In this document: piece after piece, positions 61,254 to 64,000 of the stretch | How positions within the stretch are numbered: position 1 is the stretch's first letter | Layout of the letters: each line of letters opens with the position of its first letter | Source: Sphingosinicella sp963974575 | GTDB lineage: Bacteria > Pseudomonadota > Alphaproteobacteria > Sphingomonadales > Sphingomonadaceae | Length of the DNA: 64,000 bases | Direction of reading: 5' to 3' | Assembly (NCBI RefSeq): GCF_963974575.1 | Contig: NZ_CAXBBQ010000001.1 | Coordinates: 186,001 to 250,000, forward strand | Program-made: the position numbers and the translations under genes | The notes under the pieces: generated by a model | The model's database searches: none | What the model was told of the DNA's origin: nothing | The model's input: only the letters and a program-made list of their open reading frames with translations

Positions 61254-61889
61254 ATGAAGCCGCAGACGATCACGCGATTTTTCGACCATCTCGCCGAAGC
61301 CGATCCCACCCCGGAAACCGAACTCGATTACGTGAACGACTACACGCTGCTCGTCGCCGTCGTGCTGTCCGCGCAGGCGACCGACGCGGGGGTCAACAAG
61401 GCAACGAAGGCGCTGTTTCAGCAGGTGCAGGACCCCGCCGCGATGCTCGCGCTCGGCGAGGCGGGGCTGAAACAGCATATCAAGACGATCGGCCTCTACA
61501 ACGCCAAGGCCGCGAACGTGATCGCGCTCTCGGCGATCCTTATTGAAAAGCACGGCGGCGACGTGCCCCGCGACCGGGCGAGCCTGGAGGCGCTGCCCGG
61601 CGTCGGGCGCAAGACCGCGAATGTCGTGCTCAACGTGGCGTTCGGCGAGGAAACCTTCGCGGTCGACACGCATGTGTTCCGCGTTTCCAACCGAACGGGC
61701 CTCGCACCCGGCAAAACGCCGCTCGCGGTTGAGCTCAAGCTGGAGAAGGCGATTCCCGCGCCCTACCGCCGCCACGCGCATCACTGGCTGATCCTGCTGG
61801 GCCGCCACACGTGCAAGGCGCGAAAGCCCGAATGCTGGCATTGCCCTGTGGTGAGCGAATGCGCCTATGATGCCAAGACGACGGCATGA
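61254..61889 (+). CDS. nth: Endonuclease III (DNA glycosylase/AP lyase)
   Basis: A 211-residue base-excision repair enzyme. The helix-hairpin-helix is LEALPGVGRKTANVVLNVAFGEE (in part), with the catalytic lysine within it and the aspartate in VDTHVFRVSNR. The 4Fe-4S cluster cysteines are in CKARKPECWHCPVVSEC. It removes oxidised pyrimidines. It depends on iron-sulfur supply from suf and nfu. It is followed by a strong stem-loop in the 152-base gap to the next gene. Confidence 0.96.
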   Translation: MKPQTITRFFDHLAEADPTPETELDYVNDYTLLVAVVLSAQATDAGVNKATKALFQQVQDPAAMLALGEAGLKQHIKTIGLYNAKAANVIALSAILIEKHGGDVPRDRASLEALPGVGRKTANVVLNVAFGEETFAVDTHVFRVSNRTGLAPGKTPLAVELKLEKAIPAPYRRHAHHWLILLGRHTCKARKPECWHCPVVSECAYDAKTTA

Positions 61890-61976
61890 GCATCAGGGGG
61901 CATGAGCGATTCACTTCGCGTTCAGATGGAGACGTTATGAACAGTCCACATAGTGACATTGTAGCGTTTGCGTACC

Positions 61977-62014
61977 GCCGGACCGCGAACCCGCCTGATG
62001 GGGGGCGGTCCGGC
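61977..62014. promoter_or_regulatory. Ten-base stem-loop between nth and the DUF6491 gene
   Basis: Perfect arms GCCGGACCGC (61977-61986) and GCGGTCCGGC (62005-62014) enclose 18 bases. There is no T run on either side, so it is not a classical terminator. It may end nth transcripts or act in the leader of the next gene, whose start is 28 bases away. Confidence 0.4.
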
Positions 62015-62041
62015 ACGTCACCCAGCGCGGAGAAACGCCCC

Positions 62042-62437
62042 ATGACGCGGCGCGCCTCTGGCCTCACCGGCATATTCGCGACACTGGCGCTGGCCGCCTG
62101 TTCCACGCCCGAAGCGCCGGTGGAGCCCGCCCCGGCCCCCGTATCTGAGACCGCAAGCGGCGAGCGCTGCGTCGGCCTTGCCGCGATCCGGAGCACCAGA
62201 GTCGTCGACGATTCAACGATCGACTTCACCATGCGCGACGGCCGCATCCTTCGGAACACGCTGCCGCACGCCTGCCCCTCGCTCGGCTTCGAGGAGGCCT
62301 TCACCTATTCGACCTCGCTGTCGCAGCTCTGCTCGACCGATATCATCACGGTGGTGTTGCAGGGCGGCGGGCCCCGGCTCGGCGCCAGCTGCGGGCTCGG
62401 CACCTTCGTGCCCATCACGCCAACCAAAGCTGAATAG
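62042..62437 (+). CDS. Small DUF6491-type lipoprotein
   Basis: A 131-residue lipoprotein. A signal peptide with lipobox (ATLALAACST) is followed by a short proline-rich spacer and a beta-rich domain with conserved cysteines (GERCVGLAAI, HACPSLGF, QLCSTD, ASCGLGTF). The pattern fits DUF6491. Function is unknown. I chose ATG at 62042 because it opens the signal peptide, with GGAG upstream; a longer reading of 52 residues before it spans the stem-loop region and is unlikely. Confidence 0.7.
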   Translation: MTRRASGLTGIFATLALAACSTPEAPVEPAPAPVSETASGERCVGLAAIRSTRVVDDSTIDFTMRDGRILRNTLPHACPSLGFEEAFTYSTSLSQLCSTDIITVVLQGGGPRLGASCGLGTFVPITPTKAE

Positions 62438-62458
62438 CAGCCCCGCGCTTTTCCCGCT

Positions 62459-62494
62459 GGCCTGCACGCCCGCGCTTTGTTAAGCGTGCCGGCC
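62459..62494. promoter_or_regulatory. Imperfect stem-loop before the tRNA gene
   Basis: GGCC-T-GCACGC (62459-62469) pairs with GCGTGC-C-GGCC (62484-62494), with one mismatch and a 14-base loop. It may end the lipoprotein transcript or separate it from the tRNA. No T run follows. Confidence 0.35.
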
Positions 62495-62507
62495 GAAACG
62501 GCGACCG

Positions 62508-62584
<77 letters not shown>

Positions 62585-62684
62585 AATACCCCCGATTGCC
62601 GCCGAAACTGCGCTTCTTCACCCTTGCCGGGTATCGCAGCCTACCCCGTGCGCGTCATTGACAGGCTTTTCCAGAGTATCGGAC

Positions 62685-63239
62685 ATGCAGATCATTGAAA
62701 CCGAGCGCCTGATCCTCAGGCCCTTCCGGGAGGGCGATGCAGCGGACCTCTTCGCTTATCTGCGCGCGCCCACGGCTCCTTGTTTCCTCTCGCTCAAACT
62801 CGCGGACCTTGCCGGGGCGGAGGCCGAGGTCAGGAAACGCACGGTTGACGAGGGCAGCGTGGCGATATGCCTGAAACAAACCGGTCAGGTCATCGGCGAT
62901 CTGTTCGGCGGGGCCGGAGACGAGGAGGAGGACGGGACCGCGTCGGTCGGCTGGCACCTCAATCCGCAGTTCGGTGGTCGGGGCTATGCGTTTGAAGCCG
63001 CGAAAGCCCTGTTCGACCATCTTTTCCGGGTAAAGGGCTTTCGCCGACTTTATGCCTATGTCGAGGACCACAACACGTCCTCGCAGCGCCTCTGCGAAAA
63101 GCTGGGCATGCGCCGGGAAGGCGTGTTCATCGAATTCGTATCGTTCACCAACGACGATGCGGGCAATCCGATCTACGAAAACACCATGCAATACGCCATC
63201 CTGCGCCGCGAGTGGATGTCTGGCGCTTCAGCCGTTTGA
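62685..63239 (+). CDS. GNAT family N-acetyltransferase (RimJ/RimL-like)
   Basis: A 184-residue acetyltransferase of the RimJ/RimL group. The start IIETERLILRPFREGDAADLFAYLR and the acetyl-CoA motif HLNPQFGGRGYAFEAAKAL are typical. Later SQRLCEKLGMRREGVFIEFV closes the fold. The target is unknown: proteins, antibiotics or small amines are possible. I chose ATG at 62685, since the longer reading extends back into the tRNA gene. Confidence 0.85.
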   Translation: MQIIETERLILRPFREGDAADLFAYLRAPTAPCFLSLKLADLAGAEAEVRKRTVDEGSVAICLKQTGQVIGDLFGGAGDEEEDGTASVGWHLNPQFGGRGYAFEAAKALFDHLFRVKGFRRLYAYVEDHNTSSQRLCEKLGMRREGVFIEFVSFTNDDAGNPIYENTMQYAILRREWMSGASAV

Positions 63240-63316
63240 CGGCCGCTTGGAGGGACCGGCCGCGTTGAATGCGGGTGATAACGTGGACGTCATTTTCCTC
63301 GTCTCCCGGCGAACGC

Positions 63317-63997
63317 TCAGTCCGCGCGGCGGAGGAAGGCGACGTTCATGGGGCGGCGCAGGGTGAAGCCGATTGACTCGTAAAGCGTGATCGCGGGCGT
63401 GTTTGATGCGAAGGCGTGGAGGAACGGCTGCGCACCGCTTTCGAAGATCGCCTGCATGGCATGGAGCGAGAGCCGCTTGCCGAGGCCCTTGCCGCGATGA
63501 TCGGGATGCGTGCAGACACCGCTCAGCTCCGTGTAGCCGGGCTGGCGCATCCGTTCCCCCGCCATGGCGATGAGCGCGCCGTTGTGGCGCACACCCCAGA
63601 ACCGGCCGAGCGCCAACGCTTCGAGCGAGAAGGGGCCGGGTTTCGTCAGTTCCGCGAGGGCGAGCATCGCTGCTGCATCGGCCCAGCCGAGGGGTACAAT
63701 TTCCGCATCGGCAAGCGGCCGGGGCGGCTGTGCTGCTAACATCTGCACGCCAGGCGCGGACATTACGGTTTCGAAGCCCTGCGGCGGCACGACCGGATCG
63801 GCCATCAGCAGGACCAGGCTTTCACCCGGTGCAGCAAGCGCACCGAGCGCGGCGAGTGCGGCCGGGCTGTTGTCGATGCTTGCCGCCATTGGGCCGATCG
63901 ACGTGCGGTAGCGGCGCGCCAGGGCACCGCCCTCTGCAACATCCGCGTGCGTTGTGCTGAGCGCCTGCCAGATCGGCCGGTCGAGAACGTGCGTCAC
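63317..63997 (-). CDS. GNAT family N-acetyltransferase (FR47-like)
   Basis: A 226-residue protein whose second half is a GNAT fold: the acetyl-CoA loop is VCTHPDHRGKGLGKRLSLHAMQ and the closing motif is HAFASNTPAITLYESIGFTLRR. The first half (about 110 residues) is not recognisable. Substrate is unknown. It begins with GTG at 63997, three bases from the window edge, so a start further upstream cannot be excluded. Confidence 0.8.
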   Translation of the reverse strand: MTHVLDRPIWQALSTTHADVAEGGALARRYRTSIGPMAASIDNSPAALAALGALAAPGESLVLLMADPVVPPQGFETVMSAPGVQMLAAQPPRPLADAEIVPLGWADAAAMLALAELTKPGPFSLEALALGRFWGVRHNGALIAMAGERMRQPGYTELSGVCTHPDHRGKGLGKRLSLHAMQAIFESGAQPFLHAFASNTPAITLYESIGFTLRRPMNVAFLRRAD

Positions 63998-64000
63998 AGT

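Overview
The window is one continuous stretch of GC-rich chromosome, mostly housekeeping genes on both strands. Gene content and order suggest an alphaproteobacterium, most likely of the order Sphingomonadales. The evidence is a MucR/Ros-type regulator, a Fur of the alphaproteobacterial kind without CxxC pairs, a Tim44/TimA adaptor next to secB, an Rrf2-led suf operon, and the run nfu-rutE-tsaB-rimI-mucR-fur-miaB-phoH-ybeY-corC-lnt-metK. This is an inference from family resemblance; the window contains no rRNA. I see no insertion sequence, phage, integrase or CRISPR array.

Layout. 0-3 kb (minus): a ferritin-like protein cut by the window edge, a MerR regulator, and an alkylation-repair pair (a 2OG-Fe(II) oxygenase coupled to Ada). 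3.1-8.2 kb: a TSUP exporter with a coupled membrane-anchored partner, a HerA-like ATPase, and a divergent LysR/azoreductase pair. 8.2-14.9 kb (minus): an Rrf2-sufB-C-D-S-T-A operon whose genes all overlap, followed by an M19 dipeptidase. 14.9-16.4 kb: an AraC regulator, then the only gene-free stretch longer than 300 bases. That stretch is not empty. It carries two tandem, similar hairpin units on the minus strand, each ending in a terminator, which I interpret as a duplicated small-RNA gene. 16.4-22.9 kb (plus): pyrD, gamma-glutamyltransferase, acyl-CoA synthetase, an EamA exporter and a short-chain dehydrogenase. 22.9-29.7 kb: a Nat-type ABC exporter, queG overlapping an EI24/CysZ gene, adenosine kinase and an amino-acid permease. 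29.8-34.8 kb (minus): sorbosone dehydrogenase-like lipoprotein-hisB-hisH-hisA-hisF-hisE-HIT. 34.8-40.3 kb: hslVU behind a heat-shock-like promoter, an exported methyltransferase fused to an I78 inhibitor domain, smr, mltA and timA. 40.4-56.2 kb (plus): secB, murJ, trpS, a DUF4136 lipoprotein, DUF2333 with a universal stress protein, nfu, rutE, tsaB, rimI, mucR, fur, miaB, phoH, ybeY, corC, lnt, an XRE regulator and metK. 56.3-64 kb: a sigma factor/membrane protein/M23 peptidase cassette, phhB, a zincin, cobB, dapB, DUF2244, nth, a small lipoprotein, tRNA-Arg(CCG) and two GNAT acetyltransferases.

How the parts work together. Iron-sulfur supply (suf, nfu) sits in the same window as several consumers (queG, miaB, nth) and the iron regulators (Rrf2, Fur). 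Envelope biogenesis is represented by murJ, mltA, lnt, secB, corC and an M23 peptidase. Translation and RNA modification are represented by trpS, tsaB, rimI, miaB, queG and ybeY. Start codons were moved from the longest possible frame wherever a Shine-Dalgarno sequence, signal peptide, family N-terminus or four-base overlap gave a better choice; these cases are stated in the entries.

The most unusual items are the tandem structured RNAs at 15888-16185, the signal peptide-methyltransferase-I78 fusion at 36736-37704, the sigma factor/membrane protein/M23 cassette at 56330-58449, and the 135-base antisense overlap of queG with its convergent neighbour.
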